Positions 22,582 through 31,267 of a stretch of DNA of 44,736 nucleotides are shown here, piece after piece. The translations under genes were made by a program, and so were the position numbers. Source of the stretch: Parcubacteria group bacterium Athens0714_16 (lineage in GTDB: Bacteria > Patescibacteriota > Minisyncoccia > Phycocordibacterales > 21-14-all-36-13); contig VMGX01000002.1 of NCBI GenBank assembly GCA_007376805.1, positions 1 to 44,736 on the forward strand, read 5' to 3'. Position 1 is the stretch's first letter, and the number at the start of each line of letters is the position of its first letter. A model generated the notes under the pieces. The model searched no databases and was not told where the DNA came from. It worked only from the letters and a program-made list of their open reading frames with translations.

Positions 22582-23058
22582 ATGAAAGTTTTGGCGATAG
22601 ACCCCGGTTATGAAAGAATCGGAATAGCTGTTTTAGAGCGCCTCCCTAACAAAAAGGAGGTTCTTTTATATTCTGATTGTTTTAAAACATCACCAAAATT
22701 ATCTCCAGAGGAAAGATTATTTTTAATCGGAGAAGAAATAACAAAAATTATAAAAAAATTTAAACCAACCAGCTGTGCTCTAGAAAAATTATTTTTTAAT
22801 ACGAACCAAAAAACAGTAATGATGGTTTCCCAGGTTAGAGGAATGATCATTTATCAGGCGATGTTAAATAAAATGAGTGTGTTTGAATATAATCCGTCTG
22901 AAATTAAAATAGCAATAACCGGTTACGGGAGAAGCACAAAATATCAAATAACAGATATGGTAAAACGACTGATTTGTATTGATAAAAAAATTTCCTATGA
23001 CGATGAGTTTGATGCCATAGCCGTTGGACTAACTTGTCTAGCGTCTGAAAAGTTTTAA
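22582..23058 (+). CDS. ruvC: Holliday junction resolvase RuvC
   Basis: This 158-aa protein from Met at 22582 starts MKVLAIDPGYERIGIAVLE (Asp7 catalytic). It has CALEKLFFNTNQKTVMMVSQVRG with the second acidic residue and ends DDEFDAIAVGLTCLA with the last catalytic Asp pair. RuvC cuts junctions held by RuvAB. An ATG 24 nt upstream (22558), produced by the element's target duplication, is in frame and could also be used, adding MRLNSKNP. Confidence 0.93.
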   Translation: MKVLAIDPGYERIGIAVLERLPNKKEVLLYSDCFKTSPKLSPEERLFLIGEEITKIIKKFKPTSCALEKLFFNTNQKTVMMVSQVRGMIIYQAMLNKMSVFEYNPSEIKIAITGYGRSTKYQITDMVKRLICIDKKISYDDEFDAIAVGLTCLASEKF

Positions 23059-23226
23059 TTTTAAACAAGAACCTAGAAACTAGAACCTATTCATGGGTTA
23101 TCCACACTCTATTATGTGATTTATTTGCAAAAATATTTTTTTCTGTTAAAAATATAGAAACCATTTTTAATTGATTAAATAAATGGCTAAATAGGTCGCC
23201 TAAAATAAAATTTATTTTAAATAAAT

Positions 23227-23379
23227 ATGTACGAAGAAGAAAAAGATAATTTAGATACAAGCGAGGAGGCCTTCGGAGATATGGACGCGTCTCTTGAAGA
23301 TGTGGAAAAACTTGATGACGATGAGATTGTGGACGACGAAGACGAAGTTAGTGAATTTGATGACACTGATAATTTTTAA
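23227..23379 (+). CDS. 50-aa highly acidic protein
   Basis: The ORF runs from ATG at 23227 to TAA at 23379, encoding MYEEEKDNLDTSEEAFGDMD...VSEFDDTDNF. About half the residues are Asp or Glu and only three are Lys. A strong terminator 18 nt downstream supports a real gene. It has no Shine-Dalgarno. Extremely acidic small proteins can be nucleic-acid mimics or chaperone tails, but no family is recognised. Confidence 0.6.
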   Translation: MYEEEKDNLDTSEEAFGDMDASLEDVEKLDDDEIVDDEDEVSEFDDTDNF

Positions 23380-23397
23380 TTCGAAGTGTTTTAAAAA

Positions 23398-23427
23398 AAT
23401 AACCCCTCTTCTGGGGTTATTTTTTTA
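23398..23427. terminator. Bidirectional terminator
   Basis: AATAACCCC-TCTTCT-GGGGTTATT flanked by A-run and T-run separates the acidic-protein gene from convergent tyrS. Confidence 0.88.
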
Positions 23428-24624
23428 CGATAATTCAATTTTCACAAACCTATGCTTCCCTACTTTAAAAATGGACGTATCTGTAATTAAATAATTATAG
23501 TCCTCTATTTTTTTATTATTAGACATATTTGTTATGGCGCCAGAATCAATTAACCTTTTGAAATCAGACACCGAAGAAACTAATCCGTTTTTTAACAATA
23601 TATCTGATAATTTTTCTCCTTTTGAAGCGCGTATGGTTTGAATATCTTCGGGTATCTCTTTTTTACTAAATGTGTTTATAAAATATTCTTCTGCTTTTCT
23701 TGCTTTCTCTTTATCGTGATATATAGAAACCACTTCTCTTGCTAATTTAATTTTTGCATCTCTTGGATTCATTTCTTTGTTTTCTATTTCTTTTTTTATA
23801 GTTTCAATTTCAGATAAATCTAAGGATGTGCATAATGTAAAATACTTTGTAATTAATTCGTCTTTTAGCGACATTATTTTCCCAAAAATTTCATTCGGCT
23901 CATCCGTTATGTTTATTACATTCCCCCTAGTCGTAGACATTTTCTCCCCATCTGTACCTTCCAACATACCAAGTGTCAGAATATTTTGTTCTTTTTCGCC
24001 ATATTTTTTTTGAATAATTCTGCCCGCCTTTAAATTAAAAAGTTGGTCAGTTCCACCTATTTCGACATCCGCCCTTACCATAACAGAATCATACCCCTGC
24101 ATTAGCGGGTATAAAAATTCTCTAAGAGAAACATCCTGTCCTTTTTCTAATCTGTCTTTAAAATTTCTTCTGTTTGACATTTGTTGAACAGAAAAACTTT
24201 CAGCGAGTTCGGCAATTTCTTGAAATTTTAACTTTTTTAACCACTTACTATTAAATTTAAACTCTGTTTGGGATAGATTTATTATTTTTCCGAGCTGTCT
24301 TTTGTAGTCTTTTAGATTTTTCTTTATTTCTTTTTTGTTTAACATCGGTCTTTTTTCAGATTTATCTGAGGAATCCCCTATTTGTGCTGTAAAATCACCA
24401 ACAATCAAAACTGCTGTGTGCCCAAGATTTTGAAATTCTCTAAGTTTTCTAAGAGCAACAGCCCTCCCAATATGAATTTTTGGTCCTGTCGGATCTATTC
24501 CTAATTTTATTCGAAGTTTTTTGCCCGAGTTTAATTTTTCTTTTAAATCATCTAAAACAAATATTTCTTCCACACCTCTGGTTAAAATTTCTTCTATTTT
24601 TTTGCTATTTGTGTCTATTTTCAT
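23425..24624 (-). CDS. tyrS: Tyrosyl-tRNA synthetase
   Basis: This 399-aa class I synthetase has the HIGH motif as HIGR (51-54) after LRIKLGIDPTGPKI, PLMQGYDSVMVRADVEIGGTDQLFN for tyrosine binding (about 173-197), and the KMSKS loop as KMSTT (228-232) in GTDGEKMSTTRGN. A C-terminal S4-like tRNA-binding domain occupies about 335-399. The layout resembles the TyrZ-like bacterial branch. It charges tRNA-Tyr. Confidence 0.95.
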   Translation of the reverse strand: MKIDTNSKKIEEILTRGVEEIFVLDDLKEKLNSGKKLRIKLGIDPTGPKIHIGRAVALRKLREFQNLGHTAVLIVGDFTAQIGDSSDKSEKRPMLNKKEIKKNLKDYKRQLGKIINLSQTEFKFNSKWLKKLKFQEIAELAESFSVQQMSNRRNFKDRLEKGQDVSLREFLYPLMQGYDSVMVRADVEIGGTDQLFNLKAGRIIQKKYGEKEQNILTLGMLEGTDGEKMSTTRGNVINITDEPNEIFGKIMSLKDELITKYFTLCTSLDLSEIETIKKEIENKEMNPRDAKIKLAREVVSIYHDKEKARKAEEYFINTFSKKEIPEDIQTIRASKGEKLSDILLKNGLVSSVSDFKRLIDSGAITNMSNNKKIEDYNYLITDTSIFKVGKHRFVKIELS

Positions 24625-24683
24625 ATACTCTTCTTACAAAATACTTTATCACAATTGACCTAACGTGTCTTGTTTTTTTGCTA

Positions 24684-24689
24684 TATAAT
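24684..24689 (+). promoter_or_regulatory. -10 box close to the PBP start
   Basis: TATAAT ends 8 nt before ATG 24698 with no ribosome site. A TTGACC at 24655 is 23 nt away, too far for a normal spacer. Confidence 0.5.
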
Positions 24690-24697
24690 AAGTCAGT

Positions 24698-27193
24698 ATG
24701 AAAAAAAATAAAACTCACATATCCACAAAAACAATTAAACTATTGGTTGTATTGTTCGTGTTTTTTGTTGGTGTTTTTCTTTTGTGGATAACGACATTTA
24801 AACTCCCCGACCTACGCTCCTTTGAAGAAAGAAAAGTTTTGCAATCAACAAAAATATATGACAGGACCGGGGAGGTTTTGTTATTTGAAATAAATAAAGA
24901 CAAGAAACGAACGGTGATGTCTTTTGACTCAATTTCAAGATATATAAAAAATGCAACTGTTGCTATAGAAGACACTGAATTTTATCAACACGGTGGAATT
25001 AAGTTAAGTTCGATAGTAAGGGCTGTTTTATCAAATATTGTTTCTCTTAATGCCGGACAGGGTGGTTCGACAATAACACAGCAGGTAATCAAAAATTCTC
25101 TACTAACCTCAGAAAAAACAATAACAAGAAAAATAAAGGAATGGGTTTTGGCAATCAGACTGGAACAGGTGATGAATAAAGATTCCATTCTGGAACTTTA
25201 CTTGAACGAGGCCCCCTATGGTGGAAGTGTATATGGTGTTGAAGAAGCGGGTAATACTTTTTTTGGAAAAAGTTCTGGTGATCTGACACTTGCAGAAGCA
25301 TCCTATCTTGCGGCATTACCACAGGCGCCAACATATTATTCCCCCTACGGAAATAATTTAGATAAACTAGAAAACAGAAAAAATCTTGTTCTTGAAAAAA
25401 TGTTAGAAAATAATTTTATAACAAAAGAGGAATATGATTCCGCAAAAAAAGAAGTTGTTATATTTAAAAAAAGACAAGAAAAAGGAATTCTTGCTCCGCA
25501 TTTCGTTTTTTGGATTCAAGAATATTTGGAAAATAAATATGGAATAAAGGCCGTTGAAGAAAATGGTATGAAGGTAATAACAACCTTAGATTATTCATTA
25601 CAAGAAAAAGCTGAGGCTATTGTTTATAAATTTGCACAAGAAAATACTGAAAAATACAACGCGGAAAATGCATCACTTGTTGCCGTGGATCCAAAAACGG
25701 GTGGAGTTCTTGTTATGGTTGGTTCTCGTAATTATTTTGATGAAAAAATCGACGGTAACTTTAATGTCGCGCTCGCACACAGACAGCCGGGTTCGTCTTT
25801 TAAACCATTTGTTTATGCGAGTGCACTTAACAAAGGATACACCCCTGAAACGGTTGTTTTTGACCTACAAACAGAGTTTTCAACAGAATGTGATCCCAGT
25901 GGGAAACAATTATATCCAGAGGCTGTGTGCTACATGCCAGTAAACTACGACGAAAAATATAGAGGACCAATAAGTCTTCGTAATGCGCTTGCTCAATCAA
26001 TAAACATTCCAGCAATAAAAGTGCTCTATTTGAGCGGAATTAATGACTCGTTGAACTTGGCGAGGGACATGGGAATAACAAGCTTGGAAAATGCTGCGCG
26101 TTATGGATTAACATTGGTTCTGGGAGGCGGTGAAGTTTCTTTACTTGAAATGACCGGCGCCTATTCTGTTTTTGCAAACGATGGTGTAAAAAATCAGGTA
26201 AATGGAATAATAAAAATAGAAGATAGTAAAGGAAATATTTTGGAAGAAAATATTTTAAAACCAGAAGTTATTTTAAACAAAGAAGTCGCCAGAGACATAA
26301 CAAGTATGTTGTCCGATGAAAGTGCTCGTGCCCCTGCTTTTGGTAATCATTCATATTTATATTTCCCAACAAATGAAGTTGCTGTAAAAACAGGAACAAC
26401 AAATGACTACAAAGATGCGTGGATAATTGGTTATACTCCAAATATTTCTGTCGGTGCGTGGGTTGGTAATAATAACAACACCCCGATGGAAAAAAAGGTT
26501 GCTGGTTTTATCGTTGCACCACTATGGAATGCGTTTATGAATGAGGCACTACCAACAAGACCAAACGAACTATTCAAAAAAAATGTTTCTGTTGTAGATT
26601 TAAACAAAAAACCAATCTTGCGTGGAGTTTGGCAAGGCGGAAAACAGTATTTCATAGATAAAATCTCTGGTAAATTGGCAACAGAGTACACACCAGAACA
26701 AACCAAGGAAGAAAGGGTTGTTAAAAACATACATTCTATTCTGTATTGGGTAAATAAAAATGATCCGGACGGAGAAAAACCAAGCAACCCACAAACCGAT
26801 CCACAATTTGTCAGGTGGGAATACACCGTTAGAAAATGGATAAATGAAAATAATATAAAAGAAGAAAATGATTCGGTGATACCCGCAGAAAAAGACGATG
26901 TTCATATTCCTCAAAACTTTCCTAAAATAAACTTGGGCACGGGAAAAAATACGTTCAACAAAAATGAACAAATAAATATTGACGTAACACAGGTTGGTGG
27001 ACCATATCAGATATCAAGAATTGATTTTTATGTTAATAGCTATTATATTGGTTCGTCAAACAAAAAACCTTTTTCTCTTTCATTTGTTCCTAGTGATATA
27101 AACAATATTACTACCACAAACGAAATAAAGGCAGTTGGCTATGATTCTGTTTTTAATAGAACAGAATCCTCAATTAATATAACCGTGAATTAA
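24698..27193 (+). CDS. Class A penicillin-binding protein (glycosyltransferase/transpeptidase)
   Basis: This 831-aa protein has an N-terminal anchor (about 14-34) and a GT51 domain with EDTEFYQHGG (91-100, catalytic Glu91), GGSTITQQ (122-129), RKIKEWVLAIRLEQ and LNEAPYGGSVYGVEEA. The transpeptidase has SSFK in RQPGSSFKPF (about 364-373), SIN in AQSINIPA, and KTGTTNDYKDAW (about 563). The last 100 residues form an Ig-like beta domain (IDFYVNSYYIGSSNKK). It polymerises and cross-links peptidoglycan outside the membrane, using the precursor made by the MurE/MurF-like enzymes. Confidence 0.95.
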   Translation: MKKNKTHISTKTIKLLVVLFVFFVGVFLLWITTFKLPDLRSFEERKVLQSTKIYDRTGEVLLFEINKDKKRTVMSFDSISRYIKNATVAIEDTEFYQHGGIKLSSIVRAVLSNIVSLNAGQGGSTITQQVIKNSLLTSEKTITRKIKEWVLAIRLEQVMNKDSILELYLNEAPYGGSVYGVEEAGNTFFGKSSGDLTLAEASYLAALPQAPTYYSPYGNNLDKLENRKNLVLEKMLENNFITKEEYDSAKKEVVIFKKRQEKGILAPHFVFWIQEYLENKYGIKAVEENGMKVITTLDYSLQEKAEAIVYKFAQENTEKYNAENASLVAVDPKTGGVLVMVGSRNYFDEKIDGNFNVALAHRQPGSSFKPFVYASALNKGYTPETVVFDLQTEFSTECDPSGKQLYPEAVCYMPVNYDEKYRGPISLRNALAQSINIPAIKVLYLSGINDSLNLARDMGITSLENAARYGLTLVLGGGEVSLLEMTGAYSVFANDGVKNQVNGIIKIEDSKGNILEENILKPEVILNKEVARDITSMLSDESARAPAFGNHSYLYFPTNEVAVKTGTTNDYKDAWIIGYTPNISVGAWVGNNNNTPMEKKVAGFIVAPLWNAFMNEALPTRPNELFKKNVSVVDLNKKPILRGVWQGGKQYFIDKISGKLATEYTPEQTKEERVVKNIHSILYWVNKNDPDGEKPSNPQTDPQFVRWEYTVRKWINENNIKEENDSVIPAEKDDVHIPQNFPKINLGTGKNTFNKNEQINIDVTQVGGPYQISRIDFYVNSYYIGSSNKKPFSLSFVPSDINNITTTNEIKAVGYDSVFNRTESSINITVN

Positions 27194-27236
27194 TTTTGGA
27201 TGTACACCAGTTTCTCAAGCACTAATATTTTAAATT

Positions 27237-27497
27237 ATGGATTTTAAAAATATCTCTGTTCTATTAGAAAAATATAAAAACATTCTTCCTGGGGATGGGG
27301 TTGTAAAAGACGCGTTGATTTCTGTATTATCTATTTTTGGAATTGAATTAAAAAAAGAAAACATCAAAATAAGTCGTGGACTAGTATATATAAATTGTGA
27401 CTTCACAACAAAAAGTAAAATTTTTGTTAATAAAATAGAAATAATGAGAAGTTTGAGAGAGGTTCTTGGTAAAAAAACACCGGTAGATATTATTTAA
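27237..27497 (+). CDS. Small DUF721/DciA-like protein (tentative)
   Basis: This 86-aa protein has an N-terminal helix (ISVLLEKYKNILPGD), then a strand-helix region GLVYINCDFTTKSKIFVNKIEIMRSLREVLGKK ending VDII. The second half resembles the C-terminal half of DUF721/DciA domains, where a hydrophobic strand precedes helices ending in a conserved Ile. DciA loads the replicative helicase; the position next to dnaN and dnaA fits, but the match is by pattern only. It converges on dnaN and shares its terminator. Confidence 0.5.
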   Translation: MDFKNISVLLEKYKNILPGDGVVKDALISVLSIFGIELKKENIKISRGLVYINCDFTTKSKIFVNKIEIMRSLREVLGKKTPVDII

Positions 27498-27517
27498 AAA
27501 CCCCTTGCGGGGTTTTT
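27496..27517. terminator. Bidirectional terminator
   Basis: AAAAACCCC-TTGC-GGGGTTTTT overlaps the stop of the 86-aa gene and lies just after dnaN. Confidence 0.88.
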
Positions 27518-27521
27518 AAAA

Positions 27522-28619
27522 TCATCGATTCATAGACATTACCAAATAAAGAAACGACGGGTCCCCTACCCCCTTTATTACCATTGGTTTATTTTTTGAC
27601 ATCTCAAATGAAACACTATCTGTTGTTATTGACTGAAAACAGTCGTTAATATATTTATAATTAAAACTCATTTCTAAACTTTCTCCTGTTATTGCAGAAT
27701 CTATTTTATACACATTTTCTCCAACATCTGGATTTTTTGTTGTTATTTGAAAATACTTTTCTTTTTTATTTATTTCAACTGTAACTTGATTAAATTTGTC
27801 AGAAAAAATATTTGAAACCTTAAACGCACTAATTGTGTCTTGTTTTAATAGTGTCGCGCTGGAAGAATGTTCTTTTGGGATTATTTGCTTATAGTCAGGA
27901 AATGTTCCATCAACAATTCTGGAAGTTAAGTATGTTCCGTTTGAACTAAAAGATATTTGATTATCACTAAAATTTATTTTTATATCTCCGTTTGTTGCTT
28001 CAAAAATTCTTATAATTTCACTGACATTTTTGTGTGGTATAAGAACGGAATCAAACTCTTCTATTTTTCTATTAAATATTTTCTTCTCTGCTAACCTAAA
28101 CGAATCTGTAGCAACAAAAACCATTTTTCCACTATCATAATAAATATAAATACTTGATAGTTCTGGTTTCATACTTGATGGTGAAGCACTATACCAAACC
28201 GATTTTAATCCTAAAATTAAGTCGTTTGAATTTATATTTATAGATTTTTTATCTGAAACAACAGGAATTGTTGGAAATTCCTCGTATGGATATGTTTTTA
28301 TTTGGGTTTCTGTATGATTTGTTGAAACAATTAATTTATTTTCCTTCACTTCCAAACTTACATTTTTTTCATTAGATAAATTAGTTAAAAAACTGTATAA
28401 AATTCCAGCAGGAACAGCAACAACACCTTCTTTTTTTATTTTTACAGGAATTGACATTTCTACTCCTAAATCCAAATTTGTTGCTCGTATTGTTAATATA
28501 TTATCTTTTGCAATAAGAAGAATACATTTTAATATTGGTAGAGTTAAATTCTTTCCTGTTATTTTTTCTGTTTTTGATATTGCTTCCTCTAATTTATTTT
28601 TTATACATTCGATTTTCAT
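27522..28619 (-). CDS. dnaN: DNA polymerase III beta sliding clamp
   Basis: This 365-aa protein has the three-domain clamp layout. It starts MKIECIKNKLEEAISKTEKI with TLPILKCILLIAKDNILTIRATNLDLGVEMS, a middle domain with ATDSFRLAEKK, and the C-terminal hydrophobic pocket end VVIKGVGDPSFLYLVMSMNR-type strand, which binds clamp partners. It follows dnaA on the same strand. Its ATG is immediately preceded by an inverted-repeat element, so there is no room for a normal ribosome site. Confidence 0.97.
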   Translation of the reverse strand: MKIECIKNKLEEAISKTEKITGKNLTLPILKCILLIAKDNILTIRATNLDLGVEMSIPVKIKKEGVVAVPAGILYSFLTNLSNEKNVSLEVKENKLIVSTNHTETQIKTYPYEEFPTIPVVSDKKSININSNDLILGLKSVWYSASPSSMKPELSSIYIYYDSGKMVFVATDSFRLAEKKIFNRKIEEFDSVLIPHKNVSEIIRIFEATNGDIKINFSDNQISFSSNGTYLTSRIVDGTFPDYKQIIPKEHSSSATLLKQDTISAFKVSNIFSDKFNQVTVEINKKEKYFQITTKNPDVGENVYKIDSAITGESLEMSFNYKYINDCFQSITTDSVSFEMSKNKPMVIKGVGDPSFLYLVMSMNR

Positions 28620-28745
28620 CCTGTAGTGAAAAATGACATTACTCTAAAAGAGTAGCACCATTCTTGTTATTAATTTTAATAATTATTTCCATAAAATTTG
28701 TTTGTTTTTTATTTAAATTCCCTCATGTCATTTTCTACTACGGGA
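28620..28745 (-). mobile_element. Start-codon-targeting inverted-repeat element, copy 3 (dnaN)
   Basis: This 126-bp element has inverted ends (CCTGTAGTGAAAAATGACAT with ATGTCATTTTCTACTACGGG) and exact TTCAT flanks at 28615-28619 and 28746-28750, i.e. ATGAA on the coding strand, the dnaN start. The interior differs from copies 1 and 2. From the upstream ATG only a 13-codon ORF (MNPVVENDMREFK) is open. It contains the small hairpin ACTCT-AAA-AGAGT. Confidence 0.75.
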
Positions 28746-29004
28746 TTCATTTTATTGTTTGTTAACTATTTATATTATTAAATATATTTTTATTATTATC
28801 TATGTGTTTATGTTGAGAACCTTAAAAAATGTTGTTAAATAAAAGTTTTTTGAAGTTTTTAATAATCATAAGTTGTTTATAAGTGTTTGTATTGGGCGTT
28901 TGTTTTCTATCTTCTCAATATTTATTATTTTTTAATAACACCTTGTTAAATATTTATTTACAACATATCCACAAACTTATACGTCACTTATTAACATTTA
29001 TTTT
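28746..29004. other. AT-rich dnaA-dnaN interval, candidate origin
   Basis: About 255 nt without genes, very AT-rich. It holds ATATCCACA (28965-28973, one mismatch to the DnaA box TTATCCACA) and TTATTAACA (28988-28996), plus several TTGTTAA/AATAACA words and long A/T tracts that could unwind. Location next to dnaA and dnaN makes this the usual place to look for oriC. Function is inferred from context. Confidence 0.45.
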
Positions 29005-30351
29005 TTATATCATTGACCTTATTTGATTAATTTCTTGTGAAAGAAAACTGTCTGTTTTTAAATCTTTTTTTATTTTTTCATAAGAATGAATCACAGTTGT
29101 GTGGTCTCTTCCCCCCAATTTTTGTCCAATGGTTGGATATGGAATACTAAAATCCTCTCTCAAAATATACATTATTATTTGTCTAGGTTTTACCACATCT
29201 TTTTTTCTTGTTTTCTCGTATATTGTTGCTTCGTCAATGTTGTAAAAGTCTGTAACTATTTTAACAATGTCTTTTATTGGAACAATCCTCTTTGAACGCA
29301 TATTGTTTCTTATTAAATTTTTTATTTCTGAAATAGTTGGTTCTTTTTCTTTTATTCTGGACTGACACATGATTGTATTTAGTGCACCCTCCAATTCTCT
29401 TATATTTGTGTCCATTGAAGATGCTAAAAAATCTATTGTTTCATCACTTAAATAAAAATTTTCTTGCGCAATTTTTGTTTTTAAAATAGCAACCCTTGAT
29501 TCGTGATCTGGTGCTGGGATATCAACGATCATTCCGGCATTAAAACGAGATTTTAATCTGTCCTCCATATTTGTTAGATAGTTTGGGTGCATGTCGGAGG
29601 AAAAAACAATTTGCTTATTGTTTTCATACAAAGTATTAAATAAATGGAAAAGTTCTTCCTGTGTTTTTTCTTTATTAGAAAGAAATTGTATGTCGTCCAT
29701 TATTAAAACGTCATATTTTCTATATTTTTCCTTAAAAGCATTGGCTTTATTGTTTTGAACGGAATTTAGATAATCAATAACAAACTTTTCTGAGGTTAAA
29801 TAAAACACTTTTGCGTTTGGTCTGTTTTTTTTAATTTCATTCCCCACTGCCTGTATAAGGTGTGTTTTCCCATGTCCTGTTTTTCCATATAAAAAAAGTG
29901 GGTTGTATACTGTGCCCGGATTTTTTATAACCGCCTGGGCCGCCGCGTAGGCCAATTCGTTAAATGGACCAACCACAAAAGATTCAAAAGTGTATCTTGG
30001 ATTTAGGTTGTCGTCTTTATTTATATATAAATTACCTAAGGGTAATTTATTTCCCATTTCTATGTTTATTATATTTTGTCCGTCACTTTCTTTTTTATTT
30101 GTTTTATCTTTTGCGACAACATATTCAACAGACCTCACTGTTTGAACAATATTTCTGAGCGATTTTAAAATAGTTTTATGATATTTTTCTGAAAGCCATG
30201 ATTTTACAAATTCGTTTGGTACACCGACAAAAATTACACCACTGTCTTCTTTTATAATATGTGTATCTTTGAACCACGTATTAAAAGAAGCCTTGGATAC
30301 CCCAAGCTCTATTTCCGTTAGAACATTTTCCCAAAGCTGTTTAGTATTCAT
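29005..30351 (-). CDS. dnaA: Replication initiator DnaA
   Basis: This 448-aa protein has domain I LWENVLTEIELGVSKASFNTW (about 6-26), a variable linker, and the AAA+ core from NPRYTFESFVVGPFNELAYA with Walker A GKTGHGKT (156-163) and Walker B VLIMDDIQFLSNKEKTQEE. Sensor and arginine-finger elements (RLKSRFNAGMIVDIPAPD) follow, and domain IV carries the signature GGRDHTTVIHSYEKI (about 421-435). It binds DnaA boxes and opens the origin. It diverges from rpmH and precedes dnaN. Confidence 0.98.
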   Translation of the reverse strand: MNTKQLWENVLTEIELGVSKASFNTWFKDTHIIKEDSGVIFVGVPNEFVKSWLSEKYHKTILKSLRNIVQTVRSVEYVVAKDKTNKKESDGQNIINIEMGNKLPLGNLYINKDDNLNPRYTFESFVVGPFNELAYAAAQAVIKNPGTVYNPLFLYGKTGHGKTHLIQAVGNEIKKNRPNAKVFYLTSEKFVIDYLNSVQNNKANAFKEKYRKYDVLIMDDIQFLSNKEKTQEELFHLFNTLYENNKQIVFSSDMHPNYLTNMEDRLKSRFNAGMIVDIPAPDHESRVAILKTKIAQENFYLSDETIDFLASSMDTNIRELEGALNTIMCQSRIKEKEPTISEIKNLIRNNMRSKRIVPIKDIVKIVTDFYNIDEATIYEKTRKKDVVKPRQIIMYILREDFSIPYPTIGQKLGGRDHTTVIHSYEKIKKDLKTDSFLSQEINQIRSMI

Positions 30352-30520
30352 TTTTCTTTTTATTGTTGTGGGGTTATTAATAAAATCACTTTTGGTATAT
30401 TATATATCAGTCGCGAGCACAAAGAACTTGTTTAATGGGGCAATTTGTGTTAATAATAAGTGGACATCGTGTTGATAAGTGGAAAGTATATTAAAAGCGT
30501 TGTTTTATTCAAAAAATAGT
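30352..30520. promoter_or_regulatory. Divergent dnaA/rpmH promoter region with DnaA-box-like words
   Basis: Minus-strand TATAAT (30399-30404) lies 47 nt before the dnaA ATG. TGTTAATAA (30448-30456) and TGTTGATAA (30470-30478) are reverse complements of TTATTAACA and TTATCAACA, each one or two bases from the DnaA box and matching the word in the dnaA-dnaN gap. They may mediate dnaA autoregulation or belong to the origin. Confidence 0.45.
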
Positions 30521-30655
30521 ATGTCTGTAACCTACAAACCAAAAAAAATCAAAAGAAAAAAGACCCACGGGTTTTTAAAAAGAAGTAGTACCAAAGATGG
30601 TAGAACTGTTTTAACCAGAAGAAGAAGAAAAGGAAGAGCAAAACTATCTGTCTAA
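30521..30655 (+). CDS. rpmH: 50S ribosomal protein L34
   Basis: This 44-aa basic protein, [20 protein letters not shown]..., has the family pattern TY-P-K-KR-K-THGF, then a GR-VL-RRR-KGRA-LS tail. It is full length for bL34 and sits in the conserved rpmH-rnpA-yidC-jag order, divergent from dnaA. No ribosome binding site precedes the ATG. A pair of REP-like palindromes follows the stop. Confidence 0.97.
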   Translation: MSVTYKPKKIKRKKTHGFLKRSSTKDGRTVLTRRRRKGRAKLSV

Positions 30656-30657
30656 AT

Positions 30658-30733
30658 TAAAAAGCTCTGGGAGAGCTTTTTAATCCATAATATTTTTGTG
30701 TTTAGGCTCTAGGAGGGCTTTTGAATCCATAAT
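30658..30733. repeat. Two REP-like palindromes between rpmH and rnpA
   Basis: AAAAAGCTCT-GGG-AGAGCTTTTT (after the rpmH stop) and the half-decayed copy GGCTCTAGGAGGGCTTTTGAAT are each followed by CCATAAT. They belong to the family at 284, 7862 and 13445. Confidence 0.7.
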
Positions 30734-30788
30734 TATTTTTTTGTGTTGATTTTATGATTTCGTGGTTTTGTGATTTTGTGTATATATT

Positions 30789-31118
30789 ATGTCACCTTCA
30801 AAAAACAGAGTAGATAAAAAGCTTTTTGAAGAAGTGTTTAAAAAAGGCAAAATCTTAAAAGGAAAATATTTTCTTTTAAGATTTTTTCGTATAGGAAAAG
30901 ACCAAAAGAAATTCACATTTGTGGTTCCCTCCTCCGTTTTAAAAAGTGCGGCAAAAAGAAACCTTTTTAAAAGAAGGGGTAAGTATGTTTTAAATTTAAA
31001 TAAAAACAAAATAAATAGCGGAATCGCTATGATATTTATTTTTAATAAAGATTCTTTAAAAGCTAAATTTGAAGAAATAAAAGAAGACATTTTATCTCTT
31101 ATCTGTCGTGTTAAATAG
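30789..31118 (+). CDS. rnpA: Ribonuclease P protein component
   Basis: This 109-aa basic protein starts SPSKNRVDKKLFEEVFKKGK, has LRFFRIGKDQKKFTFVVPSSV, and carries the RNR-type signature KSAAKRNLFKRR (about 52-63) that contacts the RNase P RNA. The long tail LICRVK end is ordinary. It helps RNase P RNA mature tRNA 5' ends. The following 149 nt to yidC hold no recognised feature. Confidence 0.93.
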   Translation: MSPSKNRVDKKLFEEVFKKGKILKGKYFLLRFFRIGKDQKKFTFVVPSSVLKSAAKRNLFKRRGKYVLNLNKNKINSGIAMIFIFNKDSLKAKFEEIKEDILSLICRVK

Positions 31119-31267
31119 TCTGTATCAACTATTGGGTTTTTGCTTCGCCAGACTTAATTTGTGCTGTATTTTTTAGTGGTTTAGGAACCAATTTTAGACC
31201 ACAAAGAATCGCTTGATTAAATTCATAAGAGATTGAAATTACAGCCACGATAGGTTAAAATATCTCG

